Positions 26,702-37,217 of a stretch of DNA of 64,000 bases are shown piece by piece. The notes under the pieces are model-generated. The model ran no database searches. It had not been told where the DNA came from and saw only the letters and a list, made by a program, of their open reading frames with translations. This DNA is from Dietzia aurantiaca (lineage in GTDB: Bacteria > Actinomycetota > Actinomycetes > Mycobacteriales > Mycobacteriaceae). Each line of letters starts with the position of its first letter. Positions within the stretch are counted from its first letter, which is position 1. The translations under genes and the position numbers were made by a program. The stretch lies in the NCBI RefSeq assembly GCF_021033825.1, contig NZ_JAIFXZ010000002.1, positions 62,001 to 126,000 on the forward strand. Reading direction: 5' to 3'.

Positions 26702-28033
26702 GTGACAGGTGAGTTCGATACGGGAGACACGGCCTGGATGCTCATGGCGGCATCCCTGGTCCTGCTCATGACACCCGCGCTGGCGCTGTTCTACGGCGGG
26801 ATGTCCCGGCAGAAGTCCGTGCTCAACATGATGATGATGTCGTTCGGGTCGATGGGCCTGGTCGGCATCATCTACCTGCTGTGGGGCTGGTCGATGTCCT
26901 ACGGCGGACAGTCCGTCGGCGGCGTGTTCGCCAACCCCTTCGAGATGTTCGGGCTCTCCGGGGTGATCGGCGACGCCTCGGGCTGGGTGGCGTCGGGTTC
27001 CGGCGCCTACCCGCAGGTCGTCGACGTCGCCTTCCAGGTGACCTTCGCGATCATCACGGTGGCGCTCATCTCGGGGGCGCTCGCCGAGCGGGTGAGGTTC
27101 GGGACCTGGCTGGCCTTCGCGGGCGTCTGGGTGACCCTGGCGTACTTCCCGCTCGCACACATGGTGTGGGGAGGCGGTCTGCTCTCGCACTCGGAGACCG
27201 GGATCGCCGCGAGGATCTTCGGCACCGTCGACGACGGTGAGGGCGGCCTGACCGCGTCGGTCGCCCCGATCGACTTCGCCGGCGGCACGGTCGTCCACAT
27301 CAACGCGGGTATCGCTGCGCTCGTGCTGGTCCTGCTCCTCGGCAAACGTCTGGAGTTCGGGCGCACCGCCTACCGTCCGCACAACCTGCCGCTGGTCATG
27401 CTCGGTGCCGCACTGCTGTGGTTCGGCTGGTTCGGCTTCAACGCCGGCTCGGCCTTCGGTGCCGACGGCGCGGCCGGGCTGGCATGGGTCAACACGACCG
27501 CGGCCGCCGCCGCCGCGATGCTCGGCTGGCTGCTCGCCGAGCGGATCCGGGACGGGCATGCCACCAGCCTCGGGGCCGCCTCGGGCGTGGTCGCCGGACT
27601 CGTGGCCGTCACGCCGGCTGCGGGCTCGGTCAGTCCGCTCGGTGCTGTCGCGCTCGGAGCGGTCGCCGGCATCCTGTCCGCGCTCGCGGTGGGGCTGAAG
27701 TACCGGTTCGGATACGACGACTCTCTCGACGTGGTGGGTGTCCACCTCGTCGCCGGGCTCTGGGGCACCGTGGCGATCGGCCTGTTCGCCACCGGCACTT
27801 TCGACACCGCGGCCGGACTGTTCTACTCCGCCGACGGTTGGAAACTGCTCGTGATCCAGGCGGTGATCGCGGTGGCGGCGCTGGTGTTCACCGCGGTGAT
27901 GACCACGATCGCCTGGGCGATCTGCAGGCCCCTCGGGTGGCGGATCGATGCTACCGACGAACAGTCGGGAATCGACGGCTCCCAGCACGCGGAGACGGCG
28001 TACGAACCCTCCACCACCGCGCTCATCCGCTGA
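26702..28033 (+). CDS. amt: Ammonium transporter Amt
   Basis: Membrane channel for ammonium/ammonia uptake, 443 residues with eleven predicted transmembrane helices and an outside N-terminus. Family marks are ALFYGGMSRQKSVLNMMMMSF, the twin-His pore region (FPLAHMVWGGG, and DVVGVHLVAGLWG later), and DFAGGTVVHINAGIAALVL. The GTG at 26702 with GAGGAGGA upstream is preferred; the in-frame extension before it covers the regulatory region. glnB follows by 27 nt, the classical amt-PII pair, so PII is expected to gate the channel. A GlnR box upstream suggests induction under nitrogen limitation. Confidence 0.96.
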   Translation: MTGEFDTGDTAWMLMAASLVLLMTPALALFYGGMSRQKSVLNMMMMSFGSMGLVGIIYLLWGWSMSYGGQSVGGVFANPFEMFGLSGVIGDASGWVASGSGAYPQVVDVAFQVTFAIITVALISGALAERVRFGTWLAFAGVWVTLAYFPLAHMVWGGGLLSHSETGIAARIFGTVDDGEGGLTASVAPIDFAGGTVVHINAGIAALVLVLLLGKRLEFGRTAYRPHNLPLVMLGAALLWFGWFGFNAGSAFGADGAAGLAWVNTTAAAAAAMLGWLLAERIRDGHATSLGAASGVVAGLVAVTPAAGSVSPLGAVALGAVAGILSALAVGLKYRFGYDDSLDVVGVHLVAGLWGTVAIGLFATGTFDTAAGLFYSADGWKLLVIQAVIAVAALVFTAVMTTIAWAICRPLGWRIDATDEQSGIDGSQHAETAYEPSTTALIR

Positions 28034-28399
<366 letters not shown>

Positions 28400-28447
28400 G
28401 CGGCCCGCCGGAGCCCGGGTATCGCCGCGAGGCGGAGAGGAGTCCCC

Positions 28448-30772
28448 ATGAGCGGGACATTCGGTATCCAGCGTGCCCGGGCGCTCCGCGAGGGACGCGC
28501 GGAACTCCTGGGTGTGTCTCCCGAGCACCTACCCGCGGACGCCCTGAGGGGCGCCCTGTGCGAGTTGTACGAGCGGGAACTCGCCCTCCTGGCACAGGAG
28601 GCCGGCATCGGGGACCGGAGCGGGTTCGTGCTCGTCGCGCTCGGCGGCCTCGGGCGCCGCGAAGTGCTCCCCTTCTCGGATCTCGACCTGGTTCTCGTGC
28701 ATGAACGGCGCCCGGACCGGGAGCTCGCGAGAATCGCCGAGTCGCTGTGGTACCCGTTGTGGGATTCCGGGATCGAGCTCGACCACAGCGTCCGGACCGT
28801 CGACCAGTGTCTGACCGTCGCCGCCTCGGACGTGTGTGCCGGGCTGAGTCTGCTGGACGCCCGCGTCGTGGCCGGCGACGCCGACCTGGGAGCGCTCGTG
28901 ATCGACGGCGCGCGCCGTCAGTGGCGGAGCCAGATCGCCTCCCGATACGACGACCTGGTCGACGCGGCCGCGGCCCGCCGCCGGCGCGCCGGCGTGATCG
29001 CCCATCTCACCGAGCCCGACCTCAAGAACGGGGCGGGAGGCCTGCGGGACCGCCAGCTCGTGTCGGCGCTGACGTTGGCGCACCTGTGTGACGGTCGGTC
29101 GGCCAGGCCCGAGGATCTGGCGACAGCGCATGCCAGGGTCCTCGATGCGCGAACCGAACTGCACCGCATCAGCGGCCGCGCGCGCGAGGTCCTGCATGCC
29201 CAGTACGGCGACGAGGTCGGCCGTGCGCTCGGCGTGGGTGACCGGTTCGAACTGGCCCGGTCCCTCGGCGACGCCTCCCGCACGATCGCCTTCACCACCG
29301 ATCAGGCGCTGCGGGTGTCGTGCGCGGCGCTGTCCACACGCGGGCTCACCGGATTACTGCGGCGGTCACCGGTTCGCCGTCCGTTGGCGGACGGGGTGGT
29401 GGAGCACGCCGGGGAGGTGGCGCTGGCCCGTGGCGCGCGGGTCGAGACCGATCCGTGGCTGCCGCTGCGCGTCGCCTCCGCCGCGGCACGCGTAGGGCTC
29501 CCCATCGCTCCCGCGACTCTCGGTGTGCTCGCGGAGCGCTGCCCGCAGCCGGAGGGGCGGTGGCCCGCGGCCGCGCTGTCCGATCTGCTGGTGTTGTTGG
29601 GTTCCGGCGACACCCTGCCGCCGGTGTTCGAGGCGCTCGACCGCAGCGGGCTGTGGGAGCGGCTGCTGCCCGAGTGGTCCGGGATCCGCGACCTACCGGC
29701 CCGGGAGCGCGCCCATGTCTTCCCGGTGGACCGCCACCTCATCCAGACGGTGGTGGTCGCCTCGCGACTCACCACCTCGGTGCGCCGCGCCGATCTGTTG
29801 TTACTCGGGGCGTTGCTCCACGACATCGGCAAGTGCCGGCCCGGGGATCACAGCGAGAACGGTGCGGAGATGGTGCGGCCGGTGGCGGTACGGCTCGGGT
29901 TGGATGATGACGACGGCGAGACGCTCGTACGAATCGTTCGACACCACCTGTTGTTCGCCAGGTCGGGATCTCGTCACGACCCACGGGACCCGGCCACGCC
30001 CGCCATGCTCATGTCGGTGCTGGAACACGACGCGGTGGCGATGGACGTCCTGGCCGCCCTGACCGAAGCGGACTCGATCGCCACCGGACCGACGGTGTGG
30101 ACCGAGGGGAGGGCGGCCGCTCACGCAGCCCTGGTGGCCGCGTGCCGGGCGACACCGTCCGGTCGTCCCGGGGATCTCGAGCCGCCCGCGGTGGACGCGA
30201 CCCGCCCGCACGGGCCGCCCGACGTCGTCGTCGACCTCCGGACCCGGGGGGCCGGGACCCGTCACGACGTCACTCTCGTCGTGCCCGGTGGGGGACGCTC
30301 GCTCGAGGTCGCGGCACAGGTCCTGGCATTCCACCGGCTGGAGGTCGTGGACGCACGGATCGACCTGCGGCCGCCCGGCGGCATGCGGGCGACGATGACG
30401 GTGTCCACGGGATTCGGGGCGCCGGTGGACCCCCGGCTGCTCGCCAAGGACCTGCGGCGGTCGATCGATTCGGGATTGCCGAGCACGATGCGCAACGCGC
30501 TGGGGCGGGCACCCGCGCACCGGCCCCCGGACGTCCCGGCGTCGGTCATCGTCAGCCCACGCTCCGACGGGGACGGGTTGATCCTGGAGGTGCGGGCCCG
30601 GGATCGGCCGGGGCTGCTCGCCTCGATCGTCTCGTCGCTCCTGGGTGCCGGTGCGAGAATCGACTGGGTTCTGGTGAGAACCCGCGGCTCGGCGGTCGAG
30701 GACGCCTTCGCGCTGTCCGGGCGGGGAGCAGTGCTCGGCACGGCGGCGGTCGTCGAGGCCGCGCTGTCCTGA
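28448..30772 (+). CDS. glnD: PII-modifying nucleotidyltransferase GlnD
   Basis: Bifunctional enzyme that attaches a nucleotide to PII and removes it again. The 774 residues hold an N-terminal nucleotidyltransferase (ALGGLGRREVLPFSDLDLVLVH, metal-binding Asp pair at about 77-79) and a central HD domain (LLGALLHDIGKCRPGDHSENG, about residue 454). Two C-terminal ACT regions follow (about 600-665 and 697-770, e.g. LEVRARDRPGLLASIVSSLLGAGARIDWV) that sense glutamine. In actinobacteria the product is often adenylylated PII, so uridylyl- versus adenylyltransferase is undetermined here. GAGGAG precedes the ATG. It completes the amt-glnB-glnD operon. Confidence 0.95.
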   Translation: MSGTFGIQRARALREGRAELLGVSPEHLPADALRGALCELYERELALLAQEAGIGDRSGFVLVALGGLGRREVLPFSDLDLVLVHERRPDRELARIAESLWYPLWDSGIELDHSVRTVDQCLTVAASDVCAGLSLLDARVVAGDADLGALVIDGARRQWRSQIASRYDDLVDAAAARRRRAGVIAHLTEPDLKNGAGGLRDRQLVSALTLAHLCDGRSARPEDLATAHARVLDARTELHRISGRAREVLHAQYGDEVGRALGVGDRFELARSLGDASRTIAFTTDQALRVSCAALSTRGLTGLLRRSPVRRPLADGVVEHAGEVALARGARVETDPWLPLRVASAAARVGLPIAPATLGVLAERCPQPEGRWPAAALSDLLVLLGSGDTLPPVFEALDRSGLWERLLPEWSGIRDLPARERAHVFPVDRHLIQTVVVASRLTTSVRRADLLLLGALLHDIGKCRPGDHSENGAEMVRPVAVRLGLDDDDGETLVRIVRHHLLFARSGSRHDPRDPATPAMLMSVLEHDAVAMDVLAALTEADSIATGPTVWTEGRAAAHAALVAACRATPSGRPGDLEPPAVDATRPHGPPDVVVDLRTRGAGTRHDVTLVVPGGGRSLEVAAQVLAFHRLEVVDARIDLRPPGGMRATMTVSTGFGAPVDPRLLAKDLRRSIDSGLPSTMRNALGRAPAHRPPDVPASVIVSPRSDGDGLILEVRARDRPGLLASIVSSLLGAGARIDWVLVRTRGSAVEDAFALSGRGAVLGTAAVVEAALS

Positions 30773-30794
30773 TACGGACTCGACTACCTCCGCG

Positions 30795-30823
30795 TGTGCT
30801 GACGCGGTGTGTCCCGATACCCT
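30795..30823 (+). promoter_or_regulatory. Candidate ffh promoter
   Basis: TACCCT (30818-30823) with a weak TGTGCT 17 nt upstream (30795-30800) lies 68 nt before the ffh start, in the 118-nt glnD-ffh gap. Confidence 0.35.
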
Positions 30824-30890
30824 GTGTGGAGTCGTCGCCGACGACACCGGGGTTCTCCGTCCCCGGGCCGCGAACCAGGGAGCTGTTGCC

Positions 30891-32438
<1,548 letters not shown>

Positions 32439-32449
32439 CACACGATGCT

Positions 32450-32483
32450 GCGCCGGGCGGGGCGATTGGTGCCCCGGCGGCGC
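32450..32483 (+). terminator. Candidate ffh terminator hairpin
   Basis: GCGCCGGGCGGGGC (32450-32463) pairs, with a small bulge, with GCCCCGGCGGCGC (32471-32483), 12 nt after the ffh stop. No T-run follows. The candidate rpsP -35 (TTGGTG) lies in the loop, so termination and initiation signals overlap. Confidence 0.45.
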
Positions 32484-32496
32484 GGCGGTCTAGACT
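32466..32496 (+). promoter_or_regulatory. Candidate rpsP operon promoter
   Basis: TTGGTG (32466-32471), 19 nt, TAGACT (32491-32496). This gives a leader of about 145 nt before rpsP, with small G+C hairpins but no recognised RNA family. Confidence 0.5.
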
Positions 32497-32648
32497 GGAC
32501 TGCCGGACGCCGTCACCGGTGGAACCACGCGCGCAAGCGCGGGCTCCGTGCCGACCGGCGGTCACCCGCAAGGCGAAACCGGGCCCCGCAACCAGTGCGG
32601 GCGTCGCTGAATCGCCACGTGACCTGCAACAGAAAGTGAGACGCCCAC

Positions 32649-33134
32649 ATGGCCGTCAAGATCAAGCTCACCCGCCTCGGCAAGATCCGCAACCCGCAGT
32701 ACCGCGTGATCGTGGCCGACGCCCGCACCCGTCGTGATGGCCGGTCGATCGAGACCATCGGTCTCTACCGTCCCAAGGAGGAGCCCAGCTTCGTCCAGAT
32801 CGACTCCGAGCGCGCCCAGTACTGGCTCGGCGTCGGCGCCCAGCCGACCGAGGCCGTCGAGCAGCTGCTCAAGCTGACCGGTGACTGGCAGAAGTTCAAG
32901 GGCATCGAGGGCGCCGAGGGCACACTGAAGGTCGCCGAGCCCAAGCCCAGCAAGCTGGACCTGTTCAACAAGGCGCTCGAGGAGGCCCAGGGCGAGCCGT
33001 CCGCCGAGGCCATTACCACCAAGCGCAAGGCCGAGAAGGCCAAGAAGGCCGAAGAGGCCAAGAAGGCGGAGGAGGCCGCTGCGGCCGAGTCCACCGAGGG
33101 CGAGGCCGCCGAGGCCGAGTCCACAGAGGCCTGA
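32649..33134 (+). CDS. rpsP: 30S ribosomal protein S16
   Basis: Ribosomal protein of the 30S body, needed for assembly. The first 85 residues ([30 protein letters not shown] through [21 protein letters not shown]) are the conserved S16 fold. About 75 further residues form a Lys/Ala/Glu-rich tail ([23 protein letters not shown]), long but typical for actinobacterial S16. It heads the rpsP-khpA-rimM-trmD operon, which combines small-subunit assembly and tRNA modification. Spacing to khpA is 5 nt. AAAGTGAG lies upstream of the ATG. Confidence 0.97.
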   Translation: MAVKIKLTRLGKIRNPQYRVIVADARTRRDGRSIETIGLYRPKEEPSFVQIDSERAQYWLGVGAQPTEAVEQLLKLTGDWQKFKGIEGAEGTLKVAEPKPSKLDLFNKALEEAQGEPSAEAITTKRKAEKAKKAEEAKKAEEAAAAESTEGEAAEAESTEA

Positions 33135-33139
33135 GTCTG

Positions 33140-33382
33140 ATGAACGACATGGTTGTCGACGCCGTCGACCATCTCGTCCGCGGCATCGTGTCGGATCCCG
33201 ACGCGGTGGCAGTGCGGTCGAGTGGTGGCCGGCGCGGCGCCGTGATCCGCGTGACGGTCGCCCCGTCCGACCTCGGTCGGGTGATCGGCCGTGGTGGTCG
33301 CACCGCATCGGCGATCCGGACCATCGTCACCGCTGTGGGTGGCCCGGGAATCCGTGTCGACGTGGTCGACACCGACCGTTGA
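33140..33382 (+). CDS. khpA: KH-domain RNA-binding protein KhpA
   Basis: An 80-residue single KH-domain protein. The RNA-binding loop is VIGRGGRTASAIRTIV (a GxxG variant, residues about 50-65), followed by VTAVGGPGIRVDVVDTDR. In other bacteria KhpA pairs with KhpB/Jag to bind many RNAs and affects cell size; khpB is not in the window. The placement between rpsP and rimM is the standard one. The exact function in actinobacteria is not established. Confidence 0.93.
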   Translation: MNDMVVDAVDHLVRGIVSDPDAVAVRSSGGRRGAVIRVTVAPSDLGRVIGRGGRTASAIRTIVTAVGGPGIRVDVVDTDR

Positions 33383-33411
33383 CCCACCGCTAGCCGGAGG
33401 ACAAGGACACC

Positions 33412-33945
33412 ATGGAGCTCGTCGTCGGACGCGTCGTCAAATCGCACGGCGTCCGCGGCGAGCTCGTGGTCGAGGTGCGGACCGACTCCCCCGAGGAGCG
33501 GTTCGCCCCCGCGAGCCGTCTCGTCGGCCGCACCGGCCGTGGCAACAACACGGCGGATCGTGACGTGACGATCGAAGCCGCCCGGAGTCACTCCGGGCGG
33601 CTTCTCGTGCGTCTCGAAGGGGTGGGGGACCGGGACACCGCCGACGCGCTGCGCGGCATGCTGCTGCTCGTCGACTCCGGGGCGCTTCCCGACCCGCAGG
33701 ACCCGGACGAATTCCACGACCACCAGTTGGTCGGACTCCGTGTGCTCGATACCTCGGGCGACCGCCTCGGTGAGGTCGTCGAGGTCGTGCACACCGCCGC
33801 GGGCGAACTGCTGGGCATCCGTCTCGCCGACGGATCCGACGCGCTGGTGCCCTTCGTGACGGAGATGGTCCCGGAAGTGGATCTCGCCGGGGGCACGTGT
33901 GTGATCGATCCGCCGGAAGGACTGCTCGAACTGGGCAGCTCGTGA
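33412..33945 (+). CDS. rimM: Ribosome maturation factor RimM
   Basis: Assists assembly of the 30S head around S19. The 177 residues have the N-terminal beta-barrel (MELVVGRVVKSHGVRGELVVEVRTDSPEERF) and a C-terminal PRC-barrel (HDHQLVGLRVLDTSGDRLGEVVEVVHTAAGELLGIRL, VPFVTEMVPEVDLAGGTCVIDPPEGLLEL), the full two-domain layout. Its stop overlaps the trmD start by 4 nt, so both are translated together. Confidence 0.95.
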   Translation: MELVVGRVVKSHGVRGELVVEVRTDSPEERFAPASRLVGRTGRGNNTADRDVTIEAARSHSGRLLVRLEGVGDRDTADALRGMLLLVDSGALPDPQDPDEFHDHQLVGLRVLDTSGDRLGEVVEVVHTAAGELLGIRLADGSDALVPFVTEMVPEVDLAGGTCVIDPPEGLLELGSS

Positions 33946-34751
33946 CCGCCGCCGACGAACGTGGTGGGGCCGGCCCGGCGCTGCGACTCGACGTCGTCAC
34001 GGTGTTTCCCGAGTACCTCGCCCCGCTCCGGCTGGCCCTGCTGGGCCGAGCCGTCGACCGCGGGATCGTCGAGGTGGGGATACACGACCTGCGTGACTGG
34101 ACGCATGACGTCCACCGATCCGTGGACGACACCCCGTTCGGCGGTGGCCCCGGCATGGTCATGCGCCCCACCGTGTGGGGCGAGGCACTGGACGATCTCG
34201 TCCCCGTGCCGCACCCGGACACCGGAGGTGACGACCGGCCGCTGCTGATCGTGCCCACCCCCGCTGGCCGACCGTTCACCCAGTCCGACGCCCATCGCTA
34301 CGCGCGCCGGCGACACCTGTTGTTCGCGTGCGGGCGCTACGAGGGGATCGACCAGCGTGTGGTCGACGAGGCATCCGAGACGATGGACGTCGAAGAGGTC
34401 AGCATCGGCGACTACGTCCTCATCGGGGGAGAAGTGGCCGTACTCGTGATCGCCGAGGCGGTCGTCCGCCTCCTGCCCGGAGTTCTGGGCAATCGCCGCA
34501 GCCACGAGGAGGACTCCTTCTCCGACGGCCTGCTCGAGGGGCCCTCGTACACCAGGCCCGAGGTCTGGCGGGATCGCGCGGTGCCGGAGGTACTCAAGTC
34601 CGGGAACCACGCCAGGATAGACCGCTGGCGTCGGGACCAGTCGCTGTGCCGGACGGCCGAGCGGCGACCGGAGCTGCTGGCCCGCGCCGAACTGGACACA
34701 CCGGATCTGGCCCTGCTCGCCGAGCTCGGATGGGTGCCGCCGCAGCCCTGA
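33942..34751 (+). CDS. trmD: tRNA (guanine37-N1)-methyltransferase
   Basis: Methylates G37 next to the anticodon to prevent frameshifting. The 269-residue SPOUT enzyme shows LRLDVVTVFPEYLAPLRLALLGRA, DDTPFGGGPGMVMRP, LLFACGRYEGIDQRVVDE with the knot, VSIGDYVLIGGEVAVLVIAEAVVRLLPGVLGN, and a C-terminal RRDQSLCRTAERRPELL. The GTG at 33942 overlaps the rimM stop as GTGA and is preferred over an earlier in-frame codon. rplS follows after a 165-nt gap that carries a possible promoter. Confidence 0.96.
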   Translation: MTAADERGGAGPALRLDVVTVFPEYLAPLRLALLGRAVDRGIVEVGIHDLRDWTHDVHRSVDDTPFGGGPGMVMRPTVWGEALDDLVPVPHPDTGGDDRPLLIVPTPAGRPFTQSDAHRYARRRHLLFACGRYEGIDQRVVDEASETMDVEEVSIGDYVLIGGEVAVLVIAEAVVRLLPGVLGNRRSHEEDSFSDGLLEGPSYTRPEVWRDRAVPEVLKSGNHARIDRWRRDQSLCRTAERRPELLARAELDTPDLALLAELGWVPPQP

Positions 34752-34752
34752 T

Positions 34753-34782
34753 TTGGGGCGTGCGCACCGGTGATGGCACACT
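34753..34782 (+). promoter_or_regulatory. Candidate rplS promoter
   Basis: TTGGGG (34753-34758), 18 nt, CACACT (34777-34782). This leaves a leader of about 130 nt before rplS, with no recognised RNA motif. The -10 is imperfect. Confidence 0.35.
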
Positions 34783-34916
34783 AACGAGGTTGACCTTCGG
34801 GGCGTCCTGCACGCCCGTCGTCGGTCGCGCTGATCCGGGGCACGAACCGGTTGTCCCACCGCGTGCGGTGGGCGCCAGGGTCCTCTGTCCTCATTCCTGA
34901 CATGCAAGGAACATCA

Positions 34917-35258
34917 ATGAACACTCTCGATTTCATCGACAACAAGTCCCTGCGGGACGACATCCCCGAGTTCCGGGCCGGCGACACGCTCGACGTGCAC
35001 GTCAAGGTCATCGAGGGCACGAAGGAGCGTATCCAGGTCTTCAAGGGCGTCGTGATCCGTCGCCAGGGCGGCGGCGTCCGCGAGACCTTCACCATCCGCA
35101 AGGTCTCGTTCGGCGTCGGCGTCGAGCGCACCTTCCCGGTGCACTCGCCGAACATCGACCGGATCGATGTGCTGGTGCGCGGTGACGTCCGTCGCGCCAA
35201 GCTGTACTACCTGCGTGCTCTCCGCGGCAAGGCCGCGAAGATCAAGGAGAAGCGCTGA
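34917..35258 (+). CDS. rplS: 50S ribosomal protein L19
   Basis: Ribosomal protein at the 30S-50S interface. The 113-residue sequence ([49 protein letters not shown]-like segment [31 protein letters not shown]) matches L19 along its length. I use the ATG at 34917, preceded by AAGGAA; an in-frame opening 66 nt upstream lies in the leader and encodes no conserved residues. lepB follows at 62 nt with its own candidate promoter. Confidence 0.97.
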   Translation: MNTLDFIDNKSLRDDIPEFRAGDTLDVHVKVIEGTKERIQVFKGVVIRRQGGGVRETFTIRKVSFGVGVERTFPVHSPNIDRIDVLVRGDVRRAKLYYLRALRGKAAKIKEKR

Positions 35259-35307
35259 TCGCGTAGAGCGAGTCCTACTCGGCCGCCGACGGTGGCAGGG
35301 AATCGAC

Positions 35308-35313
35308 TACGCT
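35308..35313 (+). promoter_or_regulatory. Candidate -10 of leaderless lepB
   Basis: TACGCT ends 7 nt before the lepB GTG at 35321; no Shine-Dalgarno is present. Confidence 0.45.
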
Positions 35314-35320
35314 CGTCCGG

Positions 35321-36085
35321 GTGAGCAGCACCGAATCGCCTGGACATGACCCCGCCGAGCCGGGGCCCCGTGAAGACGGGGCCCCGGCTCGCGGCGTCGA
35401 GAAGAAGGGCCAGCCCTGGTACATAGAGATTCCCTTGCTGGTGGTGATCGCGCTCGTCCTGGTCTTCGTGTTCCAGACCTTCGTGGGGCGGGTGTACCAG
35501 ATCCCCTCCGAGTCGATGGAGCCCACGCTCCACGGCTGCGTGGGATGCACCGGGGACCGGATCTTCGTCGACAAGATCAGTTATCGGTTCGGTGACCCGG
35601 AGCCCGGCGATGTGGTGGTGTTCAAGGGGCCGGATTCCTGGAACCAGGGCTACCAGTCGATCCGATCGGACAATCCCGTCATCCGCACCCTGGAGAACAT
35701 CGGCGGCGTCATCGGCGTCGTCCCGCCCGACCAGAACGACCTCGTGAAGCGCGTCGTCGCCGTGGGTGGCCAGACGGTGGGCGGATGTTCCCCGGACGGC
35801 CGGCTGCTGGTGGACGGTCAGCCGCTGGCCGAGCCGTACCTCAACGAGGATCCGACGGTGAACCGCAATCCCATGAACTGTGCGTTCGGGCCCGTCACGG
35901 TGCCCGAGGGCAACTACTGGGTGATGGGTGACAACCGGAACAACTCGGCCGACTCGCGTTTCCACATGGGCGACGAGTTCCAGGGGACGGTGCCGGGCGA
36001 GAACATCATCGGCAAGGTCCAGGCGATCATCCTGCCCTTCAACCGGATCGGGACGGTCTCCTCCCCGGACATCAGCGTCGGGTGA
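35321..36085 (+). CDS. lepB: Signal peptidase I
   Basis: Cleaves signal peptides from exported proteins at the outer face of the membrane. The 254-residue protein has a charged N-terminus, one transmembrane helix (about 37-57, [18 protein letters not shown]), and box [15 protein letters not shown] with the catalytic Ser. Box D follows with the general-base Lys in [14 protein letters not shown], and box [22 protein letters not shown] Cys-rich insertion (GCVGCTGDR) follows box B. The GTG at 35321 is the only start that keeps the charged tail and helix. A strong hairpin lies in codons 12-24. It overlaps rnhB by 4 nt. Confidence 0.95.
   Translation: MSSTESPGHDPAEPGPREDGAPARGVEKKGQPWYIEIPLLVVIALVLVFVFQTFVGRVYQIPSESMEPTLHGCVGCTGDRIFVDKISYRFGDPEPGDVVVFKGPDSWNQGYQSIRSDNPVIRTLENIGGVIGVVPPDQNDLVKRVVAVGGQTVGGCSPDGRLLVDGQPLAEPYLNEDPTVNRNPMNCAFGPVTVPEGNYWVMGDNRNNSADSRFHMGDEFQGTVPGENIIGKVQAIILPFNRIGTVSSPDISVG
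35356..35391 (+). promoter_or_regulatory. Perfect 16-bp hairpin in the 5' end of lepB
   Basis: CGAGCCGGGGCCCCGT (35356-35371) is followed by GAAG and by its exact reverse complement (35376-35391). The stem is almost all G-C and begins 35 nt after the start codon. It lies inside coding sequence, with no T-run after it, so attenuation, pausing or RNase III processing are more likely than plain termination. Confidence 0.7.
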
Positions 36086-36771
36086 GGCCGGTCGGTCTCA
36101 GGCCGGCCCTGCCGGACCGCGCGCGGGTGACCCTCAGGGCTGGTCGTCTGGCTCTCGAGGCGGCCGTCTCACGTCGCGGTCTGGGCCCCGCCGCCGGGGT
36201 CGATGAGGCGGGCCGGGGTTGTTGCGCCGGCCCTCTCGTCGTCGCGGCGTGCGTTCTCGGGGACCGGTTACACCCCGAGCTCGCGGACCTCGATGATTCG
36301 AAGAAGCTCTCGCCCGCCACCCGTGAACGACTCCACGACGCGGTCATGCGCCGTGCGGTGGCGATGTCTGTGGTGGTGATCGATCCGGAGCGCATCGATG
36401 CGCGGGGGATCCACCGCTGCAACCTCGAGGGGATGCGTCGCGCGGTGGCCGGGCTGGATCCGTCGCCGGGTTTCGTGTTCACGGACGGGTTCGCCGTCGA
36501 CGGGCTCGGGTGTCAGTCCACGGCGGTCATCGGGGGTGATGCGGTGGTCGCATCCATCGCCGCTGCGAGTGTCCTCGCGAAGGTGACGCGGGATCGGATT
36601 ATGGTGGACCTCGACTCGCGGTACCCGGGCTACGGGTTCGCCTCCCACAAGGGATACGGGACCGCACGTCACGCCAGGGCGATCGAGGAACTCGGTCCCA
36701 GCGACATTCATCGCATGTCGTACGCCAACGTCCGTCGCGCCGCGCAGGCGCATTCGAGGAGCACGAGATGA
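36082..36771 (+). CDS. rnhB: Ribonuclease HII
   Basis: Cleaves RNA in RNA/DNA hybrids, including single ribonucleotides in DNA. The 229 residues show [19 protein letters not shown] (catalytic Asp/Glu at about 40-41), [29 protein letters not shown] (third acid), [19 protein letters not shown] and [21 protein letters not shown]. The N-terminus before the active site is about 38 residues, longer than in E. coli. The GTG overlaps the lepB stop. lepB-rnhB-DUF2469 is the mycobacterial order. Confidence 0.95.
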   Translation: MRPVGLRPALPDRARVTLRAGRLALEAAVSRRGLGPAAGVDEAGRGCCAGPLVVAACVLGDRLHPELADLDDSKKLSPATRERLHDAVMRRAVAMSVVVIDPERIDARGIHRCNLEGMRRAVAGLDPSPGFVFTDGFAVDGLGCQSTAVIGGDAVVASIAAASVLAKVTRDRIMVDLDSRYPGYGFASHKGYGTARHARAIEELGPSDIHRMSYANVRRAAQAHSRSTR

Positions 36772-37073
36772 GCGCCGAGGATCTGGAGAACTACGAGACC
36801 GAGATGGAGCTCTCGCTTTATCGCGAGTACCGCGACATCGTCGGGCAGTTCACCTATGTCGTCGAGACGGAGCGCCGCTTCTACCTCGCCAACGCCGTCG
36901 AACTCATCCCGAGGTCCGCTGACGGCGAGGTGTACTTCGACGTCCGCATGTCCGATGCCTGGGTGTGGGACATGTACCGACCTGCTCGTTTCGTCAAGTA
37001 CGTGCGCGTGTTGACGTTCAAGGACGTCAATATCGAGGAGTTGGACAAGCCCGAGCTCCGCCTTCCCGAGTAG
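36768..37073 (+). CDS. DUF2469 family protein
   Basis: A 101-residue acidic protein, rich in Tyr and Arg ([36 protein letters not shown], then [35 protein letters not shown]). This is the DUF2469 family, almost confined to actinobacteria and nearly always directly after rnhB. Its start overlaps the rnhB stop (ATGA). No catalytic motif or membrane segment is visible. A role in cell growth or RNase HII function is suggested only by the fixed neighbourhood. Confidence 0.9.
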   Translation: MSAEDLENYETEMELSLYREYRDIVGQFTYVVETERRFYLANAVELIPRSADGEVYFDVRMSDAWVWDMYRPARFVKYVRVLTFKDVNIEELDKPELRLPE

Positions 37074-37086
37074 GCATCCGGGGCGA

Positions 37087-37113
37087 TTGTCCACAGGCCC
37101 CGGACTCTCCACA
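37087..37113 (+). promoter_or_regulatory. Two DnaA-box-like 9-mers in the gap before yraN
   Basis: TTGTCCACA at 37087-37095 is a perfect actinobacterial DnaA box. CTCTCCACA at 37105-37113 matches 7 of 9, on the same strand and 18 nt further on. Both lie in the gap between the DUF2469 gene and yraN. Confidence 0.45.
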
Positions 37114-37217
37114 GACCGTCGCCGACCCGGCTCGCGTCCAGCGGGCCGGGTCGTCTGCGTCCGGCAGGGTGATCCCCGGCGGACCCGGGTGGGCCGGGTC
37201 GCCGGGAGGGGCGGGCG

